Shown here piece by piece: positions 27,742 to 36,222 of a stretch of 64,000 nt of DNA (the stretch's first letter is position 1; each line of letters opens with the position of its first letter). Origin of the DNA: Lachnospiraceae bacterium (GTDB lineage Bacteria > Bacillota > Clostridia > Lachnospirales > Lachnospiraceae). The translations under genes were made by a program, and so were the position numbers. The notes beneath the pieces were generated by a model that made no database searches, was not told the DNA's origin, and saw nothing but the letters and a program-made list of their open reading frames with translations. The stretch spans positions 62,001-126,000 of the forward strand of contig SFGN01000004.1 in assembly GCA_004556565.1 (NCBI GenBank), read 5' to 3'.

Positions 27742-28374
27742 ATGACGAAGAAAGAACTTGCTCTTGAGGTGATAGAGCGTTTAAAACAAGAATATCCGGA
27801 TGCCGGCTGTACGCTGGATTACGACCAGGCGTGGAAGCTGCTCGTTAGTGTCCGGCTGGCGGCCCAGTGTACCGATGCCAGAGTCAATGTCGTAGTTGAG
27901 GGTTTATACGAAAAATTCCCGACGGTGGAAGCACTTGCCGACGCAGATGAGGATGAGATAGAGGCGATTGTCCGTCCCTGTGGACTTGGCAGGAGCAAGG
28001 CAAGGGATATCAGCGCCTGTATGAAAATGATACGAGATGAATACGACGGAAAAGTGCCGGATGATTTCGATGTACTTCTAAAACTCCCGGGTGTCGGACG
28101 GAAAAGCGCAAATCTGATCATGGGCGATGTGTTTGGAAAGCCTGCTATCGTAACAGATACTCATTGTATACGGCTGGTAAACAGGATAGGGCTCGTGGAT
28201 GGAATAAAGGAACCTAAAAAAGTGGAAATGGCACTCTGGAAGATTATACCGCCGGAGGAAGGCAGTGATTTCTGCCACCGTCTGGTATATCACGGAAGGG
28301 ATGTCTGCACCGCACGGACAAAACCATACTGTGACAGATGCTGCCTTTCGGATGTCTGTGCAAAAAAAATCTGA
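27742..28374 (+). CDS. nth: Endonuclease III
   Basis: This DNA glycosylase/AP lyase removes oxidised pyrimidines in base excision repair. The 210-residue protein has the helix-hairpin-helix LPGVGRKSANLIM with catalytic Lys121, and Asp139 in VTDTH. The C-terminal iron-sulfur cysteines are C189, C197, C200 and C206. The first spacing is seven residues, one more than in E. coli and B. subtilis Nth. It appears to head a run of genes with nth, the M18 peptidase, the FliB-like gene and the PurF paralogue, spaced by 20-50 bases. Confidence 0.93.
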   Translation: MTKKELALEVIERLKQEYPDAGCTLDYDQAWKLLVSVRLAAQCTDARVNVVVEGLYEKFPTVEALADADEDEIEAIVRPCGLGRSKARDISACMKMIRDEYDGKVPDDFDVLLKLPGVGRKSANLIMGDVFGKPAIVTDTHCIRLVNRIGLVDGIKEPKKVEMALWKIIPPEEGSDFCHRLVYHGRDVCTARTKPYCDRCCLSDVCAKKI

Positions 28375-28394
28375 ACACAGGCAGGAAGGGGAAG

Positions 28395-29765
28395 ATGATT
28401 TTAATGGATTATTCATGGAAACTCTGCACGGAAGAATTAATTGCATTTATTGAAAACAGCCCCAGTGTGTTTCATGCAGTTGATAACATGAGGCGGATGT
28501 TGGATAAGGAAGGATATGTACAGCTTTTGGAAGGAAACCGATGGGAATTGAAGGAGGGCGGCTGTTATTATGTGATCAGGAATAGCTCTTCGTTGATTGC
28601 GTTCCGGATTCCGGGGCGGGATTATCGGGGATTTCAGATTATGGCATCCCACAGTGATTCGCCGACATTCCGAATAAAAGAGAATCCTGAAATAGAAACA
28701 GAAGGAAGTTATGTCAAACTGAATGTGGAGAAATACGGCGGGATGCTGTGCGCCCCGTGGTTCGACCGTCCTCTTTCGGTTGCAGGAAGGCTTGTCATAA
28801 AGGAAGAAAACCGTCTTGTTACAAAACTTGTTTCTGTAGACAAGGATTTGCTCTTGATACCAAGCCTGGCAATTCATATGAATCGGGAAGCCAATGACGG
28901 TTATAAATACAACCCACAGAAAGATATGCTCCCTTTGTATGGGATAGATGGGGCGAAGGGTTCATTTATGAAACAGGTGGCTTTGGCGGCAGGGGTTGAG
29001 GAAACAGCGGTCATTGGCTCAGACCTGTTCCTTTACAGCCGGATGAAAGGCTCTGTATGGGGAGCAGATGAAGAATTTATTTCATCCGGAAAGCTGGATG
29101 ACCTGCAGTGTGCTTATGCATCACTTCGGGGATTCCTGGAGGCGGGCACAGGAGAAAGCGTCCCGGTATATTGTGTATTTGATAATGAAGAGGTAGGAAG
29201 CAGCACCCGGCAGGGAGCGGCCTCAACATTCCTGCAGGATACTTTACTCCGGATTCAGGAAGGACTGGGTAAAACAGAAGGAGATTATCGGCGGGCACTG
29301 GCATCAAGCTTTATGATCTCCGCCGATAATGCACATGGTGTGCATCCCAATTATCCGGAAAAGGCATGTCCGACTAACCGGCCGAAACTCAATGGAGGAA
29401 TTGTCATAAAATATAGTGCTAATCAACGATATACGACTGATGGTGTGTCTGCGGCACTGTTGAAAGAAATATTGGACGGGGCGGGAATTCCATGGCAGGT
29501 GTTTGTCAACCGTTCGGATTTGCCCGGAGGTTCTACTTTGGGAAACATCTCCCTTAATCAGGTTTCAGTAAAATGTGCCGATATCGGGCTTGCCCAGCTT
29601 GCCATGCATTCTCCGTATGAGACTGCCGGCGTTAAGGATACGGAATATCTCATTCGGGCGGCAAAAGAATTTTTTGAAACTTCTGTTCTGGAGTGCGAAT
29701 CCGGAATATTCGAATTGAAAAAGAATATCCGTTACACACATAATCAGCATATGTCCGCCTCGTGA
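28395..29765 (+). CDS. M18 family aminopeptidase
   Basis: M18 enzymes are cytoplasmic dinuclear-zinc aminopeptidases, often preferring acidic N-terminal residues. The 456-residue protein has the metal and catalytic motifs ASHSDSPTFRIKE near residue 90, the LDDLQCAYASL and VFDNEEVGSSTRQGA segments in the middle, and late ligands in SADNAHGVHPNYPEK and LPGGSTLGN. The length is typical of the family. The start at 28395 (MILMDYSWK) is used because GGAAGGGG precedes it closely; ATG at 28404 is the alternative. The FliB-like gene follows 51 bases later. Confidence 0.93.
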   Translation: MILMDYSWKLCTEELIAFIENSPSVFHAVDNMRRMLDKEGYVQLLEGNRWELKEGGCYYVIRNSSSLIAFRIPGRDYRGFQIMASHSDSPTFRIKENPEIETEGSYVKLNVEKYGGMLCAPWFDRPLSVAGRLVIKEENRLVTKLVSVDKDLLLIPSLAIHMNREANDGYKYNPQKDMLPLYGIDGAKGSFMKQVALAAGVEETAVIGSDLFLYSRMKGSVWGADEEFISSGKLDDLQCAYASLRGFLEAGTGESVPVYCVFDNEEVGSSTRQGAASTFLQDTLLRIQEGLGKTEGDYRRALASSFMISADNAHGVHPNYPEKACPTNRPKLNGGIVIKYSANQRYTTDGVSAALLKEILDGAGIPWQVFVNRSDLPGGSTLGNISLNQVSVKCADIGLAQLAMHSPYETAGVKDTEYLIRAAKEFFETSVLECESGIFELKKNIRYTHNQHMSAS

Positions 29766-29816
29766 TGTCAGTTGGGGCTGACAGGTAAAAATAATCAGCG
29801 GGGAGAGAAAATATAT

Positions 29817-30965
29817 ATGCAGATCATAATACCGGATTATTATCGGGAATTCCGGTGTACGGCGGATTCCTGTGAGGATACATGCTGTGCAGGCTGGCAA
29901 ATAATGATTGACAAATCTTCGATGAAACGGTATAACTCATATCGTGGTTCTTTTCAGAAAAAGCTCCGTCAGGGAATTGACCTGCGCCGGGGTATGTTCC
30001 GTCAGGACAGTGAGAAGCGCTGTGCATTTCTGACAGATGATAATCTGTGTGAAATGTACCGGAAACTCGGCAGGAAGAGCCTGTGCCGGACATGTAAAAG
30101 ATATCCACGGCATATTGAAGAGTTTGAAGGCGTAAGAGAGATAACATTGTCTTTATCATGCCCGGAAGCTGCAAGGCTTTTGTTATACAAAAGAGAACCT
30201 GTCTCGTTCCTTTGCTTTGACAGGGAGGGAGAAGAAGAGTATGATAATTTTGACCCGTTTTTATATTCCGCTCTGGGAGATGCCAGAGAGATCATCCTGA
30301 AGATGCTTCGCAACAGGAAGCTGCCGGTGCTGAACCGGATTTTCATGAGTCTTGGACTTGCCTGGGACATGCAGGTACGTATGGATAACGGAAAATTGTT
30401 CTCCTGCGGTGAAATGTTTTCCCTATATGAGAGGCAGACATATTTTGCGGCAGCCGGAAACAAAGCTGATGAATGGATGGAATCTTCTTCATGGCGTTAC
30501 GCATTTTCAAGTCAGATGTTTGAAAACCTGTTCAGGCTGGAACTTTTGAGAGAAGACTGGAATCAGATGCTAGAAGAGTCCGCGGTTTGCCTGCTTGCAC
30601 AAGGAAAAAAGAAGTATCAGGAGATACAGGGGAAATTTACAGAATGGATGTACGGTGAAAATGGCAGGGAACAGGAGCTGGACTGGGAGATACTCTGTGA
30701 ACAGTTGATGGTATATTTTGTATTTACTTATTTTTGCGGAGCGGTATACGACGGGCGTGTTTTTGTCAATGTGCAGATGGCAGCGGCAAGTGTTTCTGTG
30801 ATATGGGATTTGCTGGCTGCCCGCTGGATGAAAAATAAGAAAGAACTGAAAATGGAAGATGTGGTTGATATAACCTATCGTTTTTCCAGAGAATTGGAGC
30901 ATTCGGATAATAATTTGAAAAAAATGTGGAAAATGCTGGGGGCACAGGAGAAATTGTTCCGGTAA
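29817..30965 (+). CDS. FliB-like lysine-N-methylase family protein
   Basis: The 382-residue protein matches the FliB family, first described as flagellin lysine methylases. The N-terminal cysteine cluster is C14, C19, C23, C24 (FRCTADSCEDTCCAGW), with further cysteines in RCAFLTDDNLCEMY and SLCRTCKRYPRH, as expected for a metal or Fe-S site. No flagellar gene occurs in the window. Members in non-motile Clostridia must have another target, so the product name should be held loosely. The start at 29817 follows GGGGAGAG. It is closely followed by the PurF-like gene. Confidence 0.8.
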   Translation: MQIIIPDYYREFRCTADSCEDTCCAGWQIMIDKSSMKRYNSYRGSFQKKLRQGIDLRRGMFRQDSEKRCAFLTDDNLCEMYRKLGRKSLCRTCKRYPRHIEEFEGVREITLSLSCPEAARLLLYKREPVSFLCFDREGEEEYDNFDPFLYSALGDAREIILKMLRNRKLPVLNRIFMSLGLAWDMQVRMDNGKLFSCGEMFSLYERQTYFAAAGNKADEWMESSSWRYAFSSQMFENLFRLELLREDWNQMLEESAVCLLAQGKKKYQEIQGKFTEWMYGENGREQELDWEILCEQLMVYFVFTYFCGAVYDGRVFVNVQMAAASVSVIWDLLAARWMKNKKELKMEDVVDITYRFSRELEHSDNNLKKMWKMLGAQEKLFR

Positions 30966-31003
30966 AACCATATTTTAATAAACAATTTACGAGGAGGCAG
31001 ACA

Positions 31004-32413
31004 ATGGGAGGATTTTTTGGTGTAACTTCAAAAACGGATTGTACGCTGGAACTGTTTTATGGCGTGGATTATCATTCCCATCTGGGAACAAGACGCGGTG
31101 GAATGGCAACTTATGGAGAAAAAGGATTTCAGAGAGCAATTCATAATATTGAAAATGCTCCGTTCCGCACTAAATTTGAGAGGGATGTTGAAGAACTAAG
31201 CGGGAATATGGGAATCGGATGTATATCAGATTATGAGCCCCAGCCGCTTTTGATACAGTCCCACCTGGGAAGTTTTGCCATCACGACAGTGGGAAAAATT
31301 AACAATCAGGATGAACTTCTTAAGAAAATTTATGAGAACGGCACAGGACATTTCCAGGAGATGAGCGGAGGCCAGATCAATGCGACTGAATTAGTCGCTG
31401 CGTTGATTACGAAGGCCGATTCACTGGTTGAGGGAATCCGTTTTGTCCAGGAAATTGTGGATGGCTCTATGACGATTCTGCTGATGACAAAAGAAGGGCT
31501 GTATGCTGCCAGAGATAAATATGGCCGTACACCGCTTGTAATCGGAAAAAAGGAAGGGGCATTCTGTGTATCCTTTGAAAATTTTGCATATATCAATCTG
31601 GGATATGAAGATTATAAAGAATTAGGTCCTGCGGAAATCGTTCATATCACGCCGGAGAGTGTCGAGACGGTCAGCCCTCCGGGGGAAGAAATGAAAATCT
31701 GCTCGTTCCTCTGGGTATATTATGGGTATCCGACCTCATCCTATGAGGGAATCAATGTTGAGAATATGCGTTATAAATGCGGAAGTATGCTGGCAAAACG
31801 TGACGGCGGCGGAGTAAATCCGGATATTGTAGCCGGAGTACCTGATTCCGGTATTGCACATGCAATCGGGTATGCAAATGAATCCGGAATCCCATACGCA
31901 AGACCATTTATTAAATACACCCCCACGTGGCCCCGTTCTTTTATGCCGACCAATCAGAGCCAGAGGGAGTTGATTGCCCGTATGAAGCTGATTCCGGTAC
32001 AGGCACTGATCGAGAATAAAAAACTGCTTCTGATCGATGATTCTATTGTAAGAGGAACACAGCTGCGTGAGACGACGGAATTTTTGTACCGCAGCGGTGC
32101 AAAAGAGGTACACATCCGTCCGGCATGTCCGCCTCTTTTATTCGGATGTAAATACCTGAATTTTTCACGCTCCAAATCAGAAATGGATCTTATAACAAGA
32201 AGAGTGATCCAGGAGAGAGAAGGAGAGGTTACGCAGGAAATACTTGATGAATATGCAGATCCGTGCTGTGCAAAATATGACGAGATGCTGGAGGAAATCC
32301 GGAAACGCCTGAACTTTACTACTCTGAGATATCATCGTCTGGATGATCTTGTGGCATCAATCGGACTGTCTCCGTGCAAGCTGTGTACATACTGCTTTAA
32401 CGGGAAAGAATAA
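31004..32413 (+). CDS. PurF paralogue lacking the N-terminal catalytic cysteine
   Basis: The 469-residue protein matches amidophosphoribosyltransferase along its length. The C-terminal phosphoribosyltransferase domain keeps the PRPP loop LLLIDDSIVRGTQ (from residue 341) and GVPDSGIAHAIGYA. The end CKLCTYCFNGKE resembles the cysteines that bind Fe-S in the B. subtilis type. The N-terminus is MGGFFGVTSKTDC, whereas PurF needs Cys immediately after Met or after a short propeptide. No Cys is available in the upstream codons either, so glutaminase activity should be absent. It may use ammonia or have another role. GAGGAGG sets the start. Confidence 0.85.
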   Translation: MGGFFGVTSKTDCTLELFYGVDYHSHLGTRRGGMATYGEKGFQRAIHNIENAPFRTKFERDVEELSGNMGIGCISDYEPQPLLIQSHLGSFAITTVGKINNQDELLKKIYENGTGHFQEMSGGQINATELVAALITKADSLVEGIRFVQEIVDGSMTILLMTKEGLYAARDKYGRTPLVIGKKEGAFCVSFENFAYINLGYEDYKELGPAEIVHITPESVETVSPPGEEMKICSFLWVYYGYPTSSYEGINVENMRYKCGSMLAKRDGGGVNPDIVAGVPDSGIAHAIGYANESGIPYARPFIKYTPTWPRSFMPTNQSQRELIARMKLIPVQALIENKKLLLIDDSIVRGTQLRETTEFLYRSGAKEVHIRPACPPLLFGCKYLNFSRSKSEMDLITRRVIQEREGEVTQEILDEYADPCCAKYDEMLEEIRKRLNFTTLRYHRLDDLVASIGLSPCKLCTYCFNGKE

Positions 32414-32422
32414 AAACAGGTG

Positions 32423-32451
32423 TTGACTTTTTGTTCTATTTACTGTAGTAT
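32423..32451 (+). promoter_or_regulatory. Likely promoter of the tmRNA gene
   Basis: TTGACT (32423-32428), a 17-base spacer and TAGTAT (32446-32451) lie about 95 bases upstream of the mature tmRNA 5' end. The precursor would carry a hairpin and a GGTCC palindrome to be removed by RNase P. Confidence 0.6.
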
Positions 32452-32453
32452 AA

Positions 32454-32486
32454 CCATACGGATGGAAAGTCCGTATGGCTTATTTT
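32454..32486 (+). terminator. Hairpin after the PurF paralogue
   Basis: CCATACGGA (32454-32462) pairs perfectly with TCCGTATGG (32470-32478), then CTTATTTT. It probably ends the preceding operon, although it also falls at the start of the tmRNA precursor. Confidence 0.65.
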
Positions 32487-32503
32487 GATTGCCATGCATT
32501 CGG

Positions 32504-32526
32504 AAAAAGGTCCGGTGGTTCTTTTT
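32504..32526. repeat. GGTCC-family palindrome, copy 2
   Basis: AAAAAGGTCC (32504-32513), loop GGT, then GGTTCTTTTT (32517-32526). The right arm differs from a perfect complement at two positions, one of which still allows a G-T pair. It lies about 20 bases before the tmRNA. Confidence 0.65.
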
Positions 32527-32545
32527 AAGTCATTTATTTTTTAGA

Positions 32546-32886
32546 GGGCTTGTACTGGTTTCGACAGGGATCTCGAAGATGGAGAAGCTATCCGCAGGCA
32601 GATGCGTTAAATAGCAAATTATAATTAAACGCTAACGATAATTTCGAATTAGCTGCAGCCTAAATGCTGCATGTCAGCCTGGAGGCACCCACACCTTCAG
32701 TGTCTGGCATCAATGATGTGGGAAACGATGCCGGTAAAGCTTTGAGCCGGCAGGCGTATCATGAAGCTACTGAAACTGTAAGGGTGTTAGTTCCCGTATG
32801 GCAGAGGGAATGTTAAAGAACTGACTATGATAGTAGAAGTACATGGGAAAGGTTTTTGGACGCGGGTTCGACTCCCGCCAGGTCCA
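32546..32886 (+). ncRNA. ssrA: Transfer-messenger RNA (tmRNA)
   Basis: tmRNA rescues stalled ribosomes and tags the nascent peptide for proteolysis. The 5' end GGGCTTG (32546-32552) pairs with CAGGTCC (32879-32885) as a seven-base acceptor stem including two G-T pairs. The T-arm GCGGGTTCGACTCCCGC lies just before it. The tag frame at 32631-32663 reads ANDNFELAAA followed by TAA. After the discriminator A the genome reads CTA rather than CCA, so the CCA end must be added after transcription. Confidence 0.97.
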
Positions 32887-32900
32887 CTACTAATGCTGAA

Positions 32901-32930
32901 AATCCGAACTCATCGAGTTCGGATTTTTTT
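32901..32930 (+). terminator. Terminator after tmRNA
   Basis: AATCCGAACTC (32901-32911) pairs perfectly with GAGTTCGGATT (32915-32925) around a three-base loop, followed by a run of seven T starting inside the stem end. Confidence 0.97.
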
Positions 32931-32990
32931 GCGTTGTGCGCCCGCCTCGGGCGGACTTCTTACATTACCTGACACAGCAGGCTTTTTTTG

Positions 32991-33020
32991 TTGCACCTTT
33001 CTGTGCGTTTGTATTATACT
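32991..33020 (+). promoter_or_regulatory. Possible promoter of the phospholipase-like gene
   Basis: TTGCAC (32991-32996), an 18-base spacer and TATACT (33015-33020) precede the gene by about 120 bases. Confidence 0.5.
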
Positions 33021-33139
33021 AGATAAACAGAGGGCTTTTCACAGATTTTACCTTGATTTTACTGTATAGAACTGGATAAAAGCTTAAGAATTATATTATG
33101 ATAATTATCGGACAGTCAGAACAGGAGGAGATGCCAGAT

Positions 33140-33958
33140 ATGCCGACAACATATGCACACTATCGGTTCGGAAAGGATGTGCTGGAAGCACTTCCCGGAC
33201 CGCTTCAGAAATCAATTGAGAGCAGAAGGGAATTATTTGATATCGGGCTTCACGGTCCGGATATCCTGTTTTATTACAGAGTTCTTTTTCGGAATCATGT
33301 AAATCAGACCGGATATCAGCTGCATGATCTGCCTGCGGACACGTTTTTTAAACGGGCAGAGAGGGGGATTGAAAAATCCACGGATAAAGCGGGGGCACGT
33401 GCTTATATATATGGTGTGATCTGCCATTTCGCACTGGATAGTGAATGCCATAATTACGTAGAGAAGATGATTCAGGTCAGCGGAATCAGCCATTCAGAAA
33501 TCGAGATGGAGTTTGACCGGCTGCTTTTGACGGAGGACGGTATCGAACCGGTGTCTTATCTGGGAACAGGGCATATTCACCCGACAAGAGAGAATGCTGA
33601 AATTATCGCTCCGTTTTATAAGGGGATTTCCGTGGCGGAAATAAAAAAGACACTGGCGTATATGATTCTCTGTCTCAAAGTTCTTCATGCCCCTGATATG
33701 CGCAAGCGCAAGCTTCTGACCGGCATATTGAAGCTGGCAGGACAGAAAGAGAAAAGCGATATGATTATGAGTCTGTCGCCCAATCCGGACTGTAAAGAAT
33801 ATACGAAGATTCTTAAAAGGCAATATGAAGGCGCGAAGTCTCTGGCAGTGAAACTTATTTTAAACTATCAGGGAGTTCTTTTGAGGGATGAAAAGCTTTC
33901 AGAACGATTTGGAAAAACCTTCGGGGCAGGGGATGACTGGGAAAGTCTGGAAGTATAA
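33140..33958 (+). CDS. Zinc-dependent phospholipase C family protein
   Basis: The 272-residue protein begins MPTTYAHYRFGKDVLEALP and has histidines and aspartates placed as in the zinc-dependent phospholipase C fold: HGPDILFYY, GVICHFALDSECHNYVE, and HIHPTRENAE. No signal peptide is visible, unlike secreted clostridial alpha-toxins, so it is probably an intracellular relative and should not be read as a toxin. The start at 33140 is favoured over ATG at 33131 because AGGAGGAG abuts the latter. The MFS gene follows 23 bases later. Confidence 0.82.
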   Translation: MPTTYAHYRFGKDVLEALPGPLQKSIESRRELFDIGLHGPDILFYYRVLFRNHVNQTGYQLHDLPADTFFKRAERGIEKSTDKAGARAYIYGVICHFALDSECHNYVEKMIQVSGISHSEIEMEFDRLLLTEDGIEPVSYLGTGHIHPTRENAEIIAPFYKGISVAEIKKTLAYMILCLKVLHAPDMRKRKLLTGILKLAGQKEKSDMIMSLSPNPDCKEYTKILKRQYEGAKSLAVKLILNYQGVLLRDEKLSERFGKTFGAGDDWESLEV

Positions 33959-33981
33959 ATTGTACAAATTGGAGGAATGAG

Positions 33982-35223
33982 ATGAAATTTAAAATGACAC
34001 CATTGGAGAAAAAATGGGTATTGTATGATGTGGGAAATTCGGCCTTTACGATGCTGGTAACTACAATTTTCCCGATTTATTTTAATTATCTGGCGGGGAA
34101 CGCAGGTATATCTGATGTCAATTATCTGGCATACTGGGGATATGCATCCTCAATCTGCACTCTGCTTGTGGCACTGATGGGACCTACGCTTGGAGCTGTG
34201 GCAGATACAAAAAATTTTAAGAAAAAAATATTCACAACTGTAATGTTGATCGGTGTGGCCGGCTGCGTAATACTGGGATTTTTGTCCTCCTGGATCTGGT
34301 TTCTGGGCGTGTTCGTAATCGCAAAAACAGGATATTCCGCCAGTCTTGTGTTTTATGATGCCATGCTGACCGATGTTACGGAGCCGGAGCGTATGGATAC
34401 CGTATCTTCCCAGGGATTTGCGTGGGGATATATCGGCAGCTGTATTCCATTTATCGCCAGCCTTGTAATTGTTCTGGGCGGCGGAAAAGTAGGGCTTTCC
34501 ATGCAGTCCTCAATGGTAATCGCCTTCATCATAACTGCTGCATGGTGGCTGGCATCCGCTATCCCGCTGCTTTGTTCATATAAGCAGAAACATTATGTGG
34601 AATCTGCCGGACATGTAGTACGTGACAGTTTTATACGTCTGGGACATACATTCCGTGACATTAAAAAGGAAAAACATATTTTCCTGTTTTTGTTGGCGTT
34701 TTTCTTTTATATCGATGGAGTTTACACTATTATTGATATGGCGACCGCATACGGGCAGGCACTGGGGCTTGACAGCACCGGACTTCTCCTGGCACTGCTT
34801 GTGACCCAGATCGTTGCATTTCCTGCAGTTTTGGTTATGAGCCGGATTTCCAAAAAGATCGGCTCCACGAATGTATTGACTATCTGTATTGTTGCTTACC
34901 TTGGAATCATACTTTTTGCATGTACTTTAGATAAACAGAGCGAATTCTGGTTTTTGGCAGTCATGGTCGGTCTGTTCCAGGGAACGGTGCAGGCACTGTC
35001 GCGTTCCTATTTTGGGAAAATTATCCCGGCGGAGAAATCGGGAGAATACTTTGGTCTCTATGACATTTGTGGTAAAGGCGCAGCTGTGCTTGGGACAACG
35101 CTGGTGTCTGTGATGACACAGCTGACAGCAAGGATGAATGTCGGTGTCGGAGCGATTTCCGTATTGTTCATAATCGGTTTCTTCCTTTTCAGAAAAGCGG
35201 TAAAACTAAATCCGGAAGTATAA
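33982..35223 (+). CDS. MFS transporter, UMF1 type
   Basis: The 413-residue protein has about twelve hydrophobic segments and the N-terminal signature KKWVLYDVGNSAFTMLVTT of the UMF1/Atg22-like branch of the major facilitator superfamily. A second landmark is FQGTVQALSRSYFGKIIP in the second half. The substrate is unknown; fungal Atg22 exports vacuolar amino acids, but that cannot be transferred safely. It follows the phospholipase-like gene closely and probably shares its promoter. GGAGGAATGAG precedes the ATG. Confidence 0.88.
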   Translation: MKFKMTPLEKKWVLYDVGNSAFTMLVTTIFPIYFNYLAGNAGISDVNYLAYWGYASSICTLLVALMGPTLGAVADTKNFKKKIFTTVMLIGVAGCVILGFLSSWIWFLGVFVIAKTGYSASLVFYDAMLTDVTEPERMDTVSSQGFAWGYIGSCIPFIASLVIVLGGGKVGLSMQSSMVIAFIITAAWWLASAIPLLCSYKQKHYVESAGHVVRDSFIRLGHTFRDIKKEKHIFLFLLAFFFYIDGVYTIIDMATAYGQALGLDSTGLLLALLVTQIVAFPAVLVMSRISKKIGSTNVLTICIVAYLGIILFACTLDKQSEFWFLAVMVGLFQGTVQALSRSYFGKIIPAEKSGEYFGLYDICGKGAAVLGTTLVSVMTQLTARMNVGVGAISVLFIIGFFLFRKAVKLNPEV

Positions 35224-35244
35224 ACCGTCAGTGAGAATAAAATG

Positions 35245-35274
35245 TTGACAATAAGTTGAAAAATCAAATATAAT
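35245..35274 (+). promoter_or_regulatory. Promoter followed at once by a terminator
   Basis: Consensus TTGACA (35245-35250), an 18-base spacer and consensus TATAAT (35269-35274) lie just after the MFS gene. The predicted transcript would reach the terminator at 35296-35329 after about 50 bases, so it could specify a short RNA or an attenuated leader. Confidence 0.65.
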
Positions 35275-35295
35275 GCATAGGCAATAAGTGGAAAA

Positions 35296-35329
35296 CGGGG
35301 AATCCATCACGATGGGTTCTCCGCTTTTT
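35296..35329 (+). terminator. Terminator between the MFS and ABC genes
   Basis: CGGGGAATCCAT (35296-35307) pairs with ATGGGTTCTCCG (35312-35323) with two G-T pairs, then five T. It could end the MFS transcript as well as the short transcript from 35245. Confidence 0.8.
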
Positions 35330-35502
35330 GGCAGAAAAACTGTATTTTGGCTGAGAAAAAACTAACCGGATCAGAAATTGTGAAAAAATCGTAAAATCGA
35401 CATGAAATTTACCAAATGAAAAAGAGAAGATGTTATAATGCAATGTAGTTGTTTTGAAAATGATTAAGACAAGTTACAGTAAGGCAGATGTGAGGAAAAA
35501 AT

Positions 35503-36207
35503 ATGTCGGAATTTGTACGTTTGGAAAATATTACAAAAATTTATAAAATGGGCGAAGTTGAGATCCGGGCGGCAGACGGTATTAATTTTGTGATTGAAAA
35601 AGGAGAATTTGTCGTGATCGTCGGCCCAAGCGGAGCCGGCAAGACAACAGTCCTGAATATTCTCGGAGGTATGGATACGGCCACCGGCGGCAGCATAACT
35701 GTGGATGGAGAGAATATTACGGGATATAATGAGCGGCAGCTTACCGCCTACAGAAGGAATGATATCGGCTTTGTGTTCCAGTTCTATAACCTGGTTCCGA
35801 ATCTGACTGCAAAAGAAAATGTGGAGCTGGCACTTCAGATCTGTAAAGATCCGCTGGACGCAAAGCAGGTGCTTGACGATGTGGGACTTGGCGATCGTCT
35901 GGATAATTTTCCGGCACAGTTATCCGGAGGGGAACAGCAGAGGGTGTCTATTGCCAGAGCACTTGCAAAGAATCCGAAGCTTCTTTTGTGTGATGAACCG
36001 ACAGGCGCTCTGGACTACAATACCGGCAAGGCAATTCTTAAGCTTTTGCAGGATATGTGCAGGAACAGAGGGATGACAGTCATCGTTATTACGCACAATT
36101 CGGCACTGGCGCCGATGGCAGACCGTCTGATTCGGATAAAGAATGGAAAAGTATCTTCGATGGAGAAAAATGAAAATCCGGTATCCATAGATGAAATTGA
36201 ATGGTAG
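35503..36207 (+). CDS. ABC transporter ATP-binding protein (MacB/LolD-like)
   Basis: The 234-residue ATPase has Walker A GPSGAGKTT near residue 41, the Q-loop in FVFQFYNLVPNLTAKENV, the signature LSGGEQQRVSIARAL, Walker B LLLCDEPTGALDYNT and the switch His in VITHN. This class powers FtsX-type permeases that do mechanical work on the cell envelope or handle antimicrobial peptides. A perfect TATAAT lies about 65 bases upstream (near 35435) with a weak -35, as often seen for response-regulator-activated promoters. The permease follows directly. Confidence 0.93.
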   Translation: MSEFVRLENITKIYKMGEVEIRAADGINFVIEKGEFVVIVGPSGAGKTTVLNILGGMDTATGGSITVDGENITGYNERQLTAYRRNDIGFVFQFYNLVPNLTAKENVELALQICKDPLDAKQVLDDVGLGDRLDNFPAQLSGGEQQRVSIARALAKNPKLLLCDEPTGALDYNTGKAILKLLQDMCRNRGMTVIVITHNSALAPMADRLIRIKNGKVSSMEKNENPVSIDEIEW

Positions 36208-36222
36208 GTGGCAGGAGTGCAT

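Noticed and set aside
28078-28446. 122-codon minus-strand frame opposite nth and the M18 gene start
   Set aside because: It straddles two well-supported plus-strand genes and has no homology or ribosome site.
33140-33958. Secreted alpha-toxin-like phospholipase
   Set aside because: There is no signal peptide and no C-terminal membrane-binding domain, so a toxin label is not supported.
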